Below are positions 54,393 through 62,146 of a DNA stretch of 64,000 nucleotides, in pieces (the first letter of the stretch is position 1; each line of letters starts with the position of its first letter). The notes under the pieces are model-generated. The model ran no database searches. It saw nothing but the letters and a program-made list of their open reading frames with translations, and was not told the origin of the DNA. The stretch is taken from NCBI GenBank assembly GCA_910588845.1, contig CAJURU010000007.1, positions 78,807-142,806 on the forward strand. The letters run 5' to 3'. This DNA is from an uncultured Lachnospiraceae bacterium (GTDB taxonomy: Bacteria > Bacillota > Clostridia > Lachnospirales > Lachnospiraceae). Position numbers and translations under genes: made by a program.

Positions 54393-55583
54393 TTAATCCA
54401 GATATCTTCCCAGCTCCGGCATCCAATCGCCCAGAAACACTTCGTCTTTCAGTACCCCTTCAAATACCGGCGTCAGAAACGTTGTCAACAATTCTATGAC
54501 TTCTTTCCACTGCGGGTATGACTCCATCGTGCGCTTGCTCTGGCTCTTCCAGCGTCTCTTCATATAGCCGTAATCTTTGTAACTGATAAATGTATCGAGA
54601 CGTTTTTCAAAAGATGGAATAGGATATTCCCTGGTTAAACGATTCATATTTTCCCAGACTTTCCTTCCATCTACAGGCTCCTTACAAAGTACCTCATATA
54701 CCTCCTTATACCATGACATATCCTTTATTAATTCTAAGTCCTTAATAATTTCATAAAATGCCAATGTTAAGTACTCCTCGGGCGGAAACATTTGATAAGT
54801 AACATTTTCCTGTTTCCCTATCATTATCCGACTTCTTTTCTGTGGAAAAATCTCGTGTCCGGGAAATGGAATTAAATGCAGTTCAAAAGGAATGCGGTAC
54901 GGTTCCTTGTGAATTTCCAGAAAAATTTTCACTGGACTTCCCATACGGCTCTTCCTGCAAAACAAAATTTGCATTTCTCTTTCTTCTTCTGTGTCCTCCG
55001 CCGCTTTCTTTATCCCTTCCTCTTCTGTATCCTCCGCTGTCTTCTTTATCCCTTCTTCTATGCTCTCTGACGTTTTCTTTATCCCTTCTTCTGCATCCTC
55101 CGCTGTCTTCTTTATCCCTTCTTCTACGCTCTCTGACGTTTTCTTTATCCCTTCTTCTTCTGCATCCTCCGCTGTCTTCTTTATCCCTTCTTCTTCTGCT
55201 TTCCCTATCTCTTCTTCTGGACTTTCTGACGCTTTCTCTGTCTTTTCTTCTGGACTTTCTGGCGCTTTTTCTATCTGTTGTGCATCTGCGCTCTTTTTTG
55301 CTTTTTTATGTTCCGCTGTTTCTTGTCCTTTCATTTGAAACAGTGATATTAAATTTTCTGCTGTATCTTCGATTTCTTCGCCAGGTGTAAAAAAGACAAT
55401 CTTATCCAGCAGCACCTTCTGATACTTTTCACTTTCCAGAAAAGTGTCATTTTTTAATAACAACTTTTTATTCCAGGAAACCTCTTCTATTTTTCTCAAA
55501 ATTTCCTCCACTCCTGAAATTACAGTCTGGTAAATTGTCAAAGGTTTTCCTTCGTTTTTATCTATATCCATTTTTATAACCAC
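54393..55583 (-). CDS. AbiEii-like protein with degenerate nucleotidyltransferase and tandem-repeat linker
   Basis: A 396-residue protein in three parts: an N-terminal ~95 residues (LLLKNDTFLESEKYQKVLLDKIVFF), a Glu/Lys/Thr-rich linker (about 95-205) of tandem EGIKKTAEDAEE/EGIKKTSESVEE units, and a C-terminal region (PPEEYLTLAFYEIIKDLELIKD...) like the helical end of AbiEii/AbiE nucleotidyltransferases. If aligned to AbiEii, the catalytic GG[ST] would be NDT and the DxD would be DKI, so activity is doubtful. It overlaps the AbiEi-like gene by 10 bp. Recognition rests chiefly on the partner; the sequence match is weak. Confidence 0.45.
   Translation of the reverse strand: MVIKMDIDKNEGKPLTIYQTVISGVEEILRKIEEVSWNKKLLLKNDTFLESEKYQKVLLDKIVFFTPGEEIEDTAENLISLFQMKGQETAEHKKAKKSADAQQIEKAPESPEEKTEKASESPEEEIGKAEEEGIKKTAEDAEEEGIKKTSESVEEGIKKTAEDAEEGIKKTSESIEEGIKKTAEDTEEEGIKKAAEDTEEEREMQILFCRKSRMGSPVKIFLEIHKEPYRIPFELHLIPFPGHEIFPQKRSRIMIGKQENVTYQMFPPEEYLTLAFYEIIKDLELIKDMSWYKEVYEVLCKEPVDGRKVWENMNRLTREYPIPSFEKRLDTFISYKDYGYMKRRWKSQSKRTMESYPQWKEVIELLTTFLTPVFEGVLKDEVFLGDWMPELGRYLD
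54985..55195 (-). repeat. In-frame 33/36-bp tandem repeats inside the AbiEii-like gene
   Basis: Six copies of an 11-12-codon unit, TTTATCCC on the + strand recurring at about 55009, 55045, 55078, 55111, 55144 and 55180, so spaced 33-36 bp. They encode (E)EGIKKt-AE-dAEE. Further degenerate units continue to about 55270. Confidence 0.85.
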
Positions 55584-56194
55584 ACTCCTATTCGATTCTG
55601 GACTTTCTGCGTAACTTTCCGAAACCTTGCATACTCCAAAAGTTTCTGAACATCCTTATCCGGCTCTTCAATATAACAGCGCAGACATTTCTGTAAAGCC
55701 TCCCGCTCTAACTTTTCCTCAAATTTCAGGCAGTCACAGATAAGTCTTTCTTTATCATAGATAAACATTTTCCCATCACCAAGGGGAAATTCCAAGGCCC
55801 CTGCCAGCAGAATATCTGGCTCAATATAATAAGGCTGGATGGGGGGATAATTCATTTTAAACCTGGATTTTGAGGTATTCTTATCTATCGCAATCTGCCA
55901 ACAAGCAGGTCTTGTCTCCAAATAGCCATGATAAAATAATGCCGTTTCCAGACAGAGAACCCCATCTGGGAACAATCTGCTGACCATACTCTCTTCGGAA
56001 ATTTCAGTAAAACCTATACTGTAGTAACCGTTTTTGACTCTCTCTAAAATACCCTCTTCTACAAACTGCTGAATCTTCCGATAATCCATAGAAAGCTCAT
56101 AGAGCTGGGAAGTTTTCATGAGCCCTCCGTGTAATTCCATTTCCCGACGCAATTTTTCTACTAGCGCCTCTTTCTTTTCTTGAATTTTTCCCAT
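55574..56194 (-). CDS. AbiEi-like antitoxin / transcriptional repressor
   Basis: A 206-residue protein: an N-terminal winged-helix region (about 15-60, GGLMKTSQLYELSMDYRKIQQFVEEGILERVKNGYY) and an AbiEi C-terminal domain (VLCLETALFYHGYLE ... KERLICDCLKF). AbiEi antitoxins repress their own operon and neutralise the AbiEii nucleotidyltransferase (type IV toxin-antitoxin). It is promoter-proximal and overlaps the partner gene. Confidence 0.75.
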   Translation of the reverse strand: MGKIQEKKEALVEKLRREMELHGGLMKTSQLYELSMDYRKIQQFVEEGILERVKNGYYSIGFTEISEESMVSRLFPDGVLCLETALFYHGYLETRPACWQIAIDKNTSKSRFKMNYPPIQPYYIEPDILLAGALEFPLGDGKMFIYDKERLICDCLKFEEKLEREALQKCLRCYIEEPDKDVQKLLEYARFRKVTQKVQNRIGVWL

Positions 56195-56365
56195 ATTTTT
56201 TCCGCTCCTATTTATTTAAGGTGGTTATTTTATTGTATTCCCCCAGTAATTATTTGTCAATCCGTGTCGCCTAATTTTTCGTGCCCAGAAAAAGCCCCTT
56301 TACAAATAGTCTACTATCCTATAGATTATTACTAGAGACAAGTATTTATACCACAGGGAGGCGCT

Positions 56366-56878
56366 ATGTCGCAAAATAAATTTAAGAAAAATCCATCCAG
56401 GGAAACTTGTGAGTCTATAATTCGCAGAATCCTCACTGCTGAAATTGGGGAACGCGGAAAAAATGAACACTTTCGTCAGGCAGCAGATTTCATGCCCTAC
56501 TTTGAATCCCTCTACCTGGCTTCCGACAGTCTGACAAAACAAGTGCAACGCGCTGTCAAAATGATGAACCTACCCAAAGATGAGAACGGATATTTTATCA
56601 TCAATAAGTCTCCCATGCAGGTCCAACAGGACCAGGAACTCAAACGAATTTTTCAGATGTACAATGCATCTTATTCTGACCTCTCCGGCTGTGAAACGCT
56701 CTTATTGGAATTACCGGAAACCTGCATAGACTATCTGATGCGTCTGATTGCAGAATCTGAAACGTTTAAGGGAATGTACGCAACAATGCTGAAAGTGTGC
56801 AATGGTATCCTTTTTTACACAGAAGATAAACGAGGACTTTGGAATCTGTTGAAACAATTTATTCCTTTTGAAGAATAA
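56366..56878 (+). CDS. Divergent arginine-repressor-like protein
   Basis: A 170-residue soluble protein. I read a loose match to ArgR. SLTKQVQRAVKMMNLPKDENGYFI resembles the recognition-helix region (TQATVSRDI..L.L.K...G.Y). The C-terminal ETLLLELPETCIDYLMRLIAES ... LLKQF follows the alternating core fold. The arginine-binding GDD motif of ArgR is VCN here, so arginine response is unlikely. It is ~20 residues longer than ArgR at the N-terminus. No arginine genes are nearby. It may instead be an unrelated hypothetical. Confidence 0.4.
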   Translation: MSQNKFKKNPSRETCESIIRRILTAEIGERGKNEHFRQAADFMPYFESLYLASDSLTKQVQRAVKMMNLPKDENGYFIINKSPMQVQQDQELKRIFQMYNASYSDLSGCETLLLELPETCIDYLMRLIAESETFKGMYATMLKVCNGILFYTEDKRGLWNLLKQFIPFEE

Positions 56879-57018
56879 TCTTTTACTGGCAAAATTTTAG
56901 GAACATGAAATTTTCGCTTTGTAAAGTAATACTTTCTGAAACTTAATTTTCAGATTATAACGTTATAGTTTTATATATTATTAGATAATTTATTGTAATT
57001 ATACCAATGTCTTAATTA

Positions 57019-57062
57019 AGCTAAAAAGACAATATATCATTGATATATTGTCTTTTTAAGCT
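57019..57062. terminator. Bidirectional terminator
   Basis: A near-perfect palindrome: AGCTAAAAAGACAATATATC and GATATATTGTCTTTTTAAGCT face each other, between the ArgR-like gene (+) and dacF (-). Elsewhere the 326-bp gap 56879-57204 is AT-rich with nothing further recognised. Confidence 0.8.
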
Positions 57063-57204
57063 ATTATTATACTAATAAAATGTCTTTTCAAATTTATTGG
57101 ACTATTATTTTACTTTTTCTATTCTGTATCTCTTTCATTATTTCAGATAATCATAACACATTTACATTGTGTAATATCATCTTCATTCTCAATCATTTGA
57201 AGCA

Positions 57205-58572
57205 TTATCTCCTGCCCCAACGTCCCCATCTGCCGCCCTTGATTTCTTTGAATTTATGTTTCTGCTGCCTGCGGCTTTCAAATTTATACCGAATTAAATA
57301 AAAATTATCCGCTAAATGGTAAATTCCAAATCCAATTCCTACAAGTAAAATAAATGATATAACCCCGATGACGATATATTTGACATTGATTTTAATTAGC
57401 TTTTTCTCCGGCATGGGAACGACATCCATTTTTTTCTTGAACTTAAATTCTGCTACTTTCGTACCAGTCATTTCTATATCTGTTCCTCCGACATCGCGGT
57501 CTGCATATGTGTATTCAATTCGCCCGACGATTCTGTCGCTGTCTTTGCTCTCTATGACTTTTGGTACAGCATCCTCAAAAGCCGCAGCTGTAGGAAGTAC
57601 AACACATCCTGTCTTGTTTAATCCGACAAAAGATTCTTCATTCTCAAAAATCTTCATCTCTGGCGCATCCTCTGAATAATTCTTTTCATTTTCTGCCACA
57701 TTCCAGAGCTGGAAGTTCTCAAAACAATAATCAAACAGCGTACGCGTATCAATATAATGATTCGGCGCCGTCTCTTTCATAACTGCACAAATGAGCGTCA
57801 TACCGTCTTTTTCGGCAAACGTTAAAAGCGTACTCCCCGCCACGCTCGTATAACCAGTTTTACCTCCAATGCAATAGTCATAAAGATACTGCTCATCTCC
57901 TTTATAATTATTGAGCATTTTATGGTGGTTACTGAGATACGTTTCCTCGCTATGCTTATTCGTAGGAGGAATGGTGTAGCGTTTCGTGTTCACAACCATA
58001 CGGAAAATATCATTTTTCAACGCTTCTCTGGAAATCAAAGCCAAATCATATACGCTGGTCCAATGATTATCATCGGGCAATCCATGCGGGTTATTAAAAT
58101 GCGTATCTGCACAGCCCAGCTCTTTGGCCTTACGGTTCATCATATCAATAAAATTGTCATAACCCTTGCCTACATGCTCTGCTATCGCATAACCGCATTC
58201 ATTTGCTGATTCCAACATCAAACCATAAAGACATTCACGCATCGTCATTACCTCGCCGATATCGCGTGAAATTCCAGATCCTTCTGTCTTGTATACCGCG
58301 TCTTGGGAAAACGTCACATCTTCATCCAATCCAGAATTCTCTACCGCAAGCAGGCTTGTCATAACCTTTGTCGTACTCGCCGGATAACCTCGGTCATGTG
58401 CATTTTTCTCATACAACACTGCCCCGGTAGATGCTTCCATTACAATTGCCGTTTCAGCTTGAATCTGCGGACCCTCGGGCCAGTATTCCTCCGCCTGGAC
58501 CGGAACTGCATATACCGGGAGCAGGCAAATCATACCCAACAACAAAATCCGCCATCTCTTTCTGTTCTTCAT
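57205..58572 (-). CDS. dacF: Serine-type D-Ala-D-Ala carboxypeptidase (DacF-like)
   Basis: A 455-residue penicillin-binding protein 5/DacF family enzyme. It has a signal peptide ending near VQAEE, the catalytic SxxK STTK, the SxN SAN (ESANECGYAIAEHVG) and the KTG triad KTGYTS. A C-terminal membrane helix (about 400-425, VIGVISFILLVGIGFGIYHL) plus a basic tail anchors it, unlike the amphipathic tail of many homologues. It trims the terminal D-alanine of peptidoglycan stems. AGGAG precedes the ATG. Confidence 0.92.
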   Translation of the reverse strand: MKNRKRWRILLLGMICLLPVYAVPVQAEEYWPEGPQIQAETAIVMEASTGAVLYEKNAHDRGYPASTTKVMTSLLAVENSGLDEDVTFSQDAVYKTEGSGISRDIGEVMTMRECLYGLMLESANECGYAIAEHVGKGYDNFIDMMNRKAKELGCADTHFNNPHGLPDDNHWTSVYDLALISREALKNDIFRMVVNTKRYTIPPTNKHSEETYLSNHHKMLNNYKGDEQYLYDYCIGGKTGYTSVAGSTLLTFAEKDGMTLICAVMKETAPNHYIDTRTLFDYCFENFQLWNVAENEKNYSEDAPEMKIFENEESFVGLNKTGCVVLPTAAAFEDAVPKVIESKDSDRIVGRIEYTYADRDVGGTDIEMTGTKVAEFKFKKKMDVVPMPEKKLIKINVKYIVIGVISFILLVGIGFGIYHLADNFYLIRYKFESRRQQKHKFKEIKGGRWGRWGRR

Positions 58573-58769
58573 AACAATTTCTCCTCATATGTAATATGTG
58601 ATATCTATAACAATTCAGCCATATTACCTGCCATCCGTAGGAACAATGACTAAACTGTTACAAAATTGTTACATCGCCTATAGTATAGCATATCCAAATA
58701 TACAAATCAACTTTCTCTGAAATTTGAATTTCCCCATATTGTAATTTTATAGAAAACGTTGCTGTCACT

Positions 58770-58798
58770 TTGTGATATGGACTGTTTCATGTTATAAT
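58770..58798 (+). promoter_or_regulatory. Sigma-A-type promoter of trmB
   Basis: TTGTGA (58770-58775) and a perfect TATAAT (58793-58798) are 17 bp apart, about 75 bp before the trmB ATG. The 300-bp gap otherwise serves as the divergent promoter region between dacF and trmB. Confidence 0.65.
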
Positions 58799-58872
58799 AT
58801 GGATTAAATAATCTTACTTGTTACAGTTTCAAGGAAAGGCTGTTGTATTAACATAAATTGCAGGAGGTACGT

Positions 58873-59526
58873 ATGAGACTAAGAAATATTCCCGGTTCCC
58901 GGGAAGTAATTGCTGAAAACCACTGGTGTATTGCAGAAACAGAAGATTGTAAAGGAAAGTGGCGTGATATTTTTGGCAATGACCAGCCAATTCACATTGA
59001 AATTGGTATGGGAAAAGGAAAATTTATTATGGCGCTTGCCAAACAGAACCCGCAAATAAATTATGTAGGTATTGAAAAATATTCCAGTGTATTACTGCGA
59101 GGACTACAGAAAATGGAAGAAGAACCTCTGGAAAATATACGTTTTGTCCGTATGGATGCAGAAAATATTTGTGAAATGTTTGACAGAAATGAAGTATCGC
59201 GCATCTATCTGAATTTTTCTGACCCTTGGCCCAAAGACCGCCATGCAAAACGCCGTCTGACTTCACGGCAATTTTTGTTGCTTTACCAAAAAATACTAAG
59301 TAGTAGCGGGCTTTTGGAATTTAAAACAGATAACATCGGGCTTTTTGACTTTTCTCTTGAAGAAGTTAGGGAATCATCATGGATATTACAATCATTTACC
59401 AGGGACCTTCACCATGATGAAAATATGAACCGGGGGAACATTATGACAGAATATGAGGAAAAATTTTCAGCAAAAGGAAATCCTATCTGTAAGCTAGTGG
59501 CTTCTTTGCCGGATAACGTAAAATAA
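58873..59526 (+). CDS. trmB: tRNA (guanine46-N7)-methyltransferase
   Basis: 217 residues from the ATG at 58873, with CAGGAGGT 5 nt upstream; a TTG at 58858 lies before the ribosome site. TrmB motifs: IHIEIGMGKGKFI (SAM loop), NYVGIEKYSSV, RIYLNFSDPWPKDRHAKRRLT (the catalytic/tRNA-binding PWPK.RH.KRR block) and the C-terminal TEYEEKFSAKGNPICKL. It methylates G46 in the variable loop of tRNA. Confidence 0.96.
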   Translation: MRLRNIPGSREVIAENHWCIAETEDCKGKWRDIFGNDQPIHIEIGMGKGKFIMALAKQNPQINYVGIEKYSSVLLRGLQKMEEEPLENIRFVRMDAENICEMFDRNEVSRIYLNFSDPWPKDRHAKRRLTSRQFLLLYQKILSSSGLLEFKTDNIGLFDFSLEEVRESSWILQSFTRDLHHDENMNRGNIMTEYEEKFSAKGNPICKLVASLPDNVK

Positions 59527-59547
59527 AATACTGCGAGATAAAAAAGA

Positions 59548-59735
59548 GACTGTAGCACTAATATATTTATTCGTTCAAAAGGTCTTGCCGTTTATGCGGC
59601 AAAGACAGAATGCACAAAAATCACTCTGGGAAGCTAGCTTCCCAAGATAATTTTTGTGCATGTTGTTTACATTGCTTTGCAATGTAAACCCTTTGAACGA
59701 ATCTATACCTTGTAATTTATGTTAGTGCGACAGTC
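59548..59735. repeat. Branched palindromic (MITE-like) element, copy B
   Basis: Reverse complement of copy A at 43290-43478. Terminal inverted repeats GACTGTAGCACTAA (59548) and TTAGTGCGACAGTC (to 59735) flank a core 59573-59698. The core has GTTCAAAAGG/CCTTTGAAC arms, hairpins TTGCCG-TTTATG-CGGCAA and ACATTGCTTTGCAATGT, and a central GGGAAGC-TA-GCTTCCC. A- and T-runs just outside suggest it also terminates transcription. It lies between trmB and the convergent membrane gene. Confidence 0.8.
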
Positions 59736-59782
59736 CTTTTTTACATACTTCCTTTATTACTTACATTGTAAATAATCTAATT

Positions 59783-61420
59783 CTATTCTAGCTTTATTAC
59801 CTTCGCCGGATGTTCATCGTCTGTGTAAAGGACTTTTATCATATCTCCCTGCTGGTATTTTACAATATCCAGAAGGTCGGTGTTAGTTAAATCTACATCA
59901 AAAACCTCCTCTTTGCCCTCCAGCGCAAAATAAATATGTGTGTTGCCTTCTATATTTACGGGAATTAGATTGGTAATCCTGCCAGAGATACTTTTACTCT
60001 GCTCCTCTAATGTTGAAGTAATTCCATTATTTTTCAACAACTTACTATAGGCTTTCTCACATTCCTTAATACTGTTTCCAGTCGCCACCCACTGATATTT
60101 CTGAATATTCACCATGCCGTACATTTTCACCAGGCCTGCACCGTCTTTCAAAGCCATAAAATATGTGGGCTCCCCTGAAATATTAAGAAGCAGGGGGAAC
60201 GTTGCTTTATAACCTAAGTTCTGCACCTGGCCTTCTGCTGACGACATTGCCGATTCCTCCGTAGCGCCTTCCACTTTATAGAAACGTGTCTCCATCGTAC
60301 GCTGGTTCATCAGAACAAATCCTACGTTAGATTGATCCCCACTGACACTAGTAACGCCAGAATATACCCACACATCGTCATCCAATGCAATATAGTTATA
60401 TCCATTTGTGGTCTGCAAACAATCTTTCTGTCCTAATACGCTGTTAAAGTAGCCATGCTTTAAAGTTCCGCTGTAGTCATAAAGCTCCATCAATAACTCT
60501 GCCTGATACACTTTATCTACCCACTGCGGCACTTCATCAATCTTATAATCCGTGCATTCACCGGTGACAGCATTACAAATTACTACATTTCCAATCGTCA
60601 CTCCGCCAAACAAACCAATATTAAATTTCTTTACCGGACAAATCCAAAACGGCGTTCCCTCTTCATCTATCTCAAAGAAAATTTGATCTGTAAAAATATA
60701 AGTAGGATAACGGAAACGTAAATGCCTGTATATATTACGATTCAAATATTCCGCCTTAGAATACTTAATTCCCTGTTCCAGCTTCACGCATTCTGTATCC
60801 TGCGTCGCCATGTCAATCTTAATGTACGCCGGAATTCCCTTGCTTTGATTCGTCAACCATTTAATCGGGCTTGCATAAACTAAAGGCGTCACACGAACCG
60901 GCTTGTTGTTGACATTAATTTGGCTATAATCATTAGACACCTCAAACTGAGAAACCATGTCTACCATACTTCCCATCTTACGGTTACCCAAGAGCGCTGC
61001 GGAATCTTTATCCAAAATAGGAATCGTATTATAGTCAACTTCAGAAATATCTTTTGTGAAATCACGATTCTCCACACTCATCAACTGCTGATATTTCTTT
61101 GCATTTATAATTGGTGAAGAGAGCAAAGCTCCAATCCCCAAGGTGACGAGAAGAACCGCCAACAATCCCAAACATATTTTCGTTGAAATATTCAATGAAA
61201 TATCCAAGGTCTTGTTCTTTATCACATATTCAATCCCTCCTCCTTCCCGGATCATCTTGCGCACAGACAAAATAACTCCAACCACAATTACTGCCCCGAT
61301 TACAAACCACCAGGTTCCCACAGAATGTATATTAAATGCGGGTATGGTAATATAGTAATAGACGAATGCTGCTACTAACAATATTATTGCAATTACTACA
61401 TATTTCGCTGTTTTTTTCAT
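59783..61420 (-). CDS. Large membrane protein of unknown function
   Basis: 545 residues with three N-terminal hydrophobic helices (about 5-27, 33-52, 80-100), then a ~430-residue soluble region without a domain I can name. Conspicuous segments are YPTYIFTDQIFFEIDEEGTPFWICPV, CTDYKIDEVPQWVDKVY and YFMALKDGAGLVKMYGMVNI. The C-terminus (KSISGRITNLIPV...) resembles a small OB-like barrel. Homologues appear in Firmicutes as unnamed conserved proteins, to my recollection. It is a single gene preceding tRNA-Lys divergently. Confidence 0.6.
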   Translation of the reverse strand: MKKTAKYVVIAIILLVAAFVYYYITIPAFNIHSVGTWWFVIGAVIVVGVILSVRKMIREGGGIEYVIKNKTLDISLNISTKICLGLLAVLLVTLGIGALLSSPIINAKKYQQLMSVENRDFTKDISEVDYNTIPILDKDSAALLGNRKMGSMVDMVSQFEVSNDYSQINVNNKPVRVTPLVYASPIKWLTNQSKGIPAYIKIDMATQDTECVKLEQGIKYSKAEYLNRNIYRHLRFRYPTYIFTDQIFFEIDEEGTPFWICPVKKFNIGLFGGVTIGNVVICNAVTGECTDYKIDEVPQWVDKVYQAELLMELYDYSGTLKHGYFNSVLGQKDCLQTTNGYNYIALDDDVWVYSGVTSVSGDQSNVGFVLMNQRTMETRFYKVEGATEESAMSSAEGQVQNLGYKATFPLLLNISGEPTYFMALKDGAGLVKMYGMVNIQKYQWVATGNSIKECEKAYSKLLKNNGITSTLEEQSKSISGRITNLIPVNIEGNTHIYFALEGKEEVFDVDLTNTDLLDIVKYQQGDMIKVLYTDDEHPAKVIKLE

Positions 61421-61579
61421 TACTTTCTCCTCTTATCTCTATCTGTATTATCAGGTTAGTACAATTCTACTCTTTTCCTATCTTAATGTCAAGTAAACCT
61501 TATTACTTACACAAAATTTATATTTTGATAAGCTAATAAATACTTTTTTAAAAAAAACTAAAAAAATGTAAAAAAGTTC

Positions 61580-61608
61580 TTGCATTTCATTAAATTTTAT
61601 TATATAAT
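61580..61608 (+). promoter_or_regulatory. Promoter of tRNA-Lys
   Basis: TTGCAT (61580-61585) and TATAAT (61603-61608) are separated by 17 bp, 25 bp before the mature tRNA. Confidence 0.75.
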
Positions 61609-61633
61609 AATCCTTGTCTTAGAAATGACGTAA

Positions 61634-61706
61634 GCGCCTCTAGCTCAGCTGGCAGAGCACCTGACTCTTAATCAGGGTGTCCAGGGTTCGAACCCCTGGA
61701 GGCGCA
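61634..61706 (+). tRNA. tRNA-Lys (CTT)
   Basis: A 73-nt cloverleaf with acceptor GCGCCTC/GAGGCGC, discriminator A and anticodon loop CTCTTAA. CCA is not encoded. The T-run in GGGTTCTTTTTTTT about 40 nt downstream probably terminates it. Confidence 0.96.
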
Positions 61707-61845
61707 CTACAAGAACTTGTTGTGATGATGCGCTCTCATGATGGGTTCTTTTTTTTGCCTAATCAATTATTCCTTAATATTAATTTATCTTTTACAAAAA
61801 CTGAGATTGTTATTTATTGTTGTCATTACTTTTTTAAACTGAAGT

Positions 61846-61977
61846 TCATTTCTTGTCATTGAGAATTTTCTTTACCTCGTCAAAAGACTTTTGTATGGTA
61901 CTCATCTTTTTTTCCAGATTCGGTTTTCTATAACCAACTTCCGCTAATTTCTGTTTAATCGTTTTCTTACGCTTCAT
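61846..61977 (-). CDS. Small basic protein, 43 residues
   Basis: An ORF starting MKRKKTIKQKLAEVGYRKPN and ending ILNDKK. GGAG lies 5 nt before the ATG. It is very Lys-rich and probably helical. I recognise no family. It lies alone between tRNA-Lys and the coiled-coil gene. Confidence 0.5.
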   Translation of the reverse strand: MKRKKTIKQKLAEVGYRKPNLEKKMSTIQKSFDEVKKILNDKK

Positions 61978-62058
61978 TTAAGCTCCATGATTCATAGATA
62001 TATTTAATTTATTATATGAGCTTTCATACTAAATGTAGTATAATAACAAGTTTTAAAA

Positions 62059-62138
62059 AAGAAGTTATCACACGATTATATTTACTGCTTTAGCTGTAAG
62101 GCTTTTTAAGCGACAAATAATTTCGTGCGACAACTTCT
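62059..62138 (-). terminator. Terminator of the membrane coiled-coil gene
   Basis: On the minus strand AAGAAGTTGTCGCACGAAATTAT and its imperfect complement ending ATAACTTCTT form a long hairpin, followed by TTTTTAAA, just past the stop at 62147. Confidence 0.6.
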
Positions 62139-62146
62139 TTGTATAC

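Noticed and set aside
54985..55195. Possible CRISPR array
   Set aside because: Units of 33-36 bp repeat head to tail without unique spacers and stay in frame within a protein gene. The 45-bp array at 62535-62755 fails for the same reason. No cas genes are present.
54842..55390. A 182-codon plus-strand frame rich in Leu/Ser/Pro
   Set aside because: It is the antisense shadow of the Glu/Lys repeat region of the AbiEii-like gene; low-complexity repeats keep several frames open, and no ribosome site fits.
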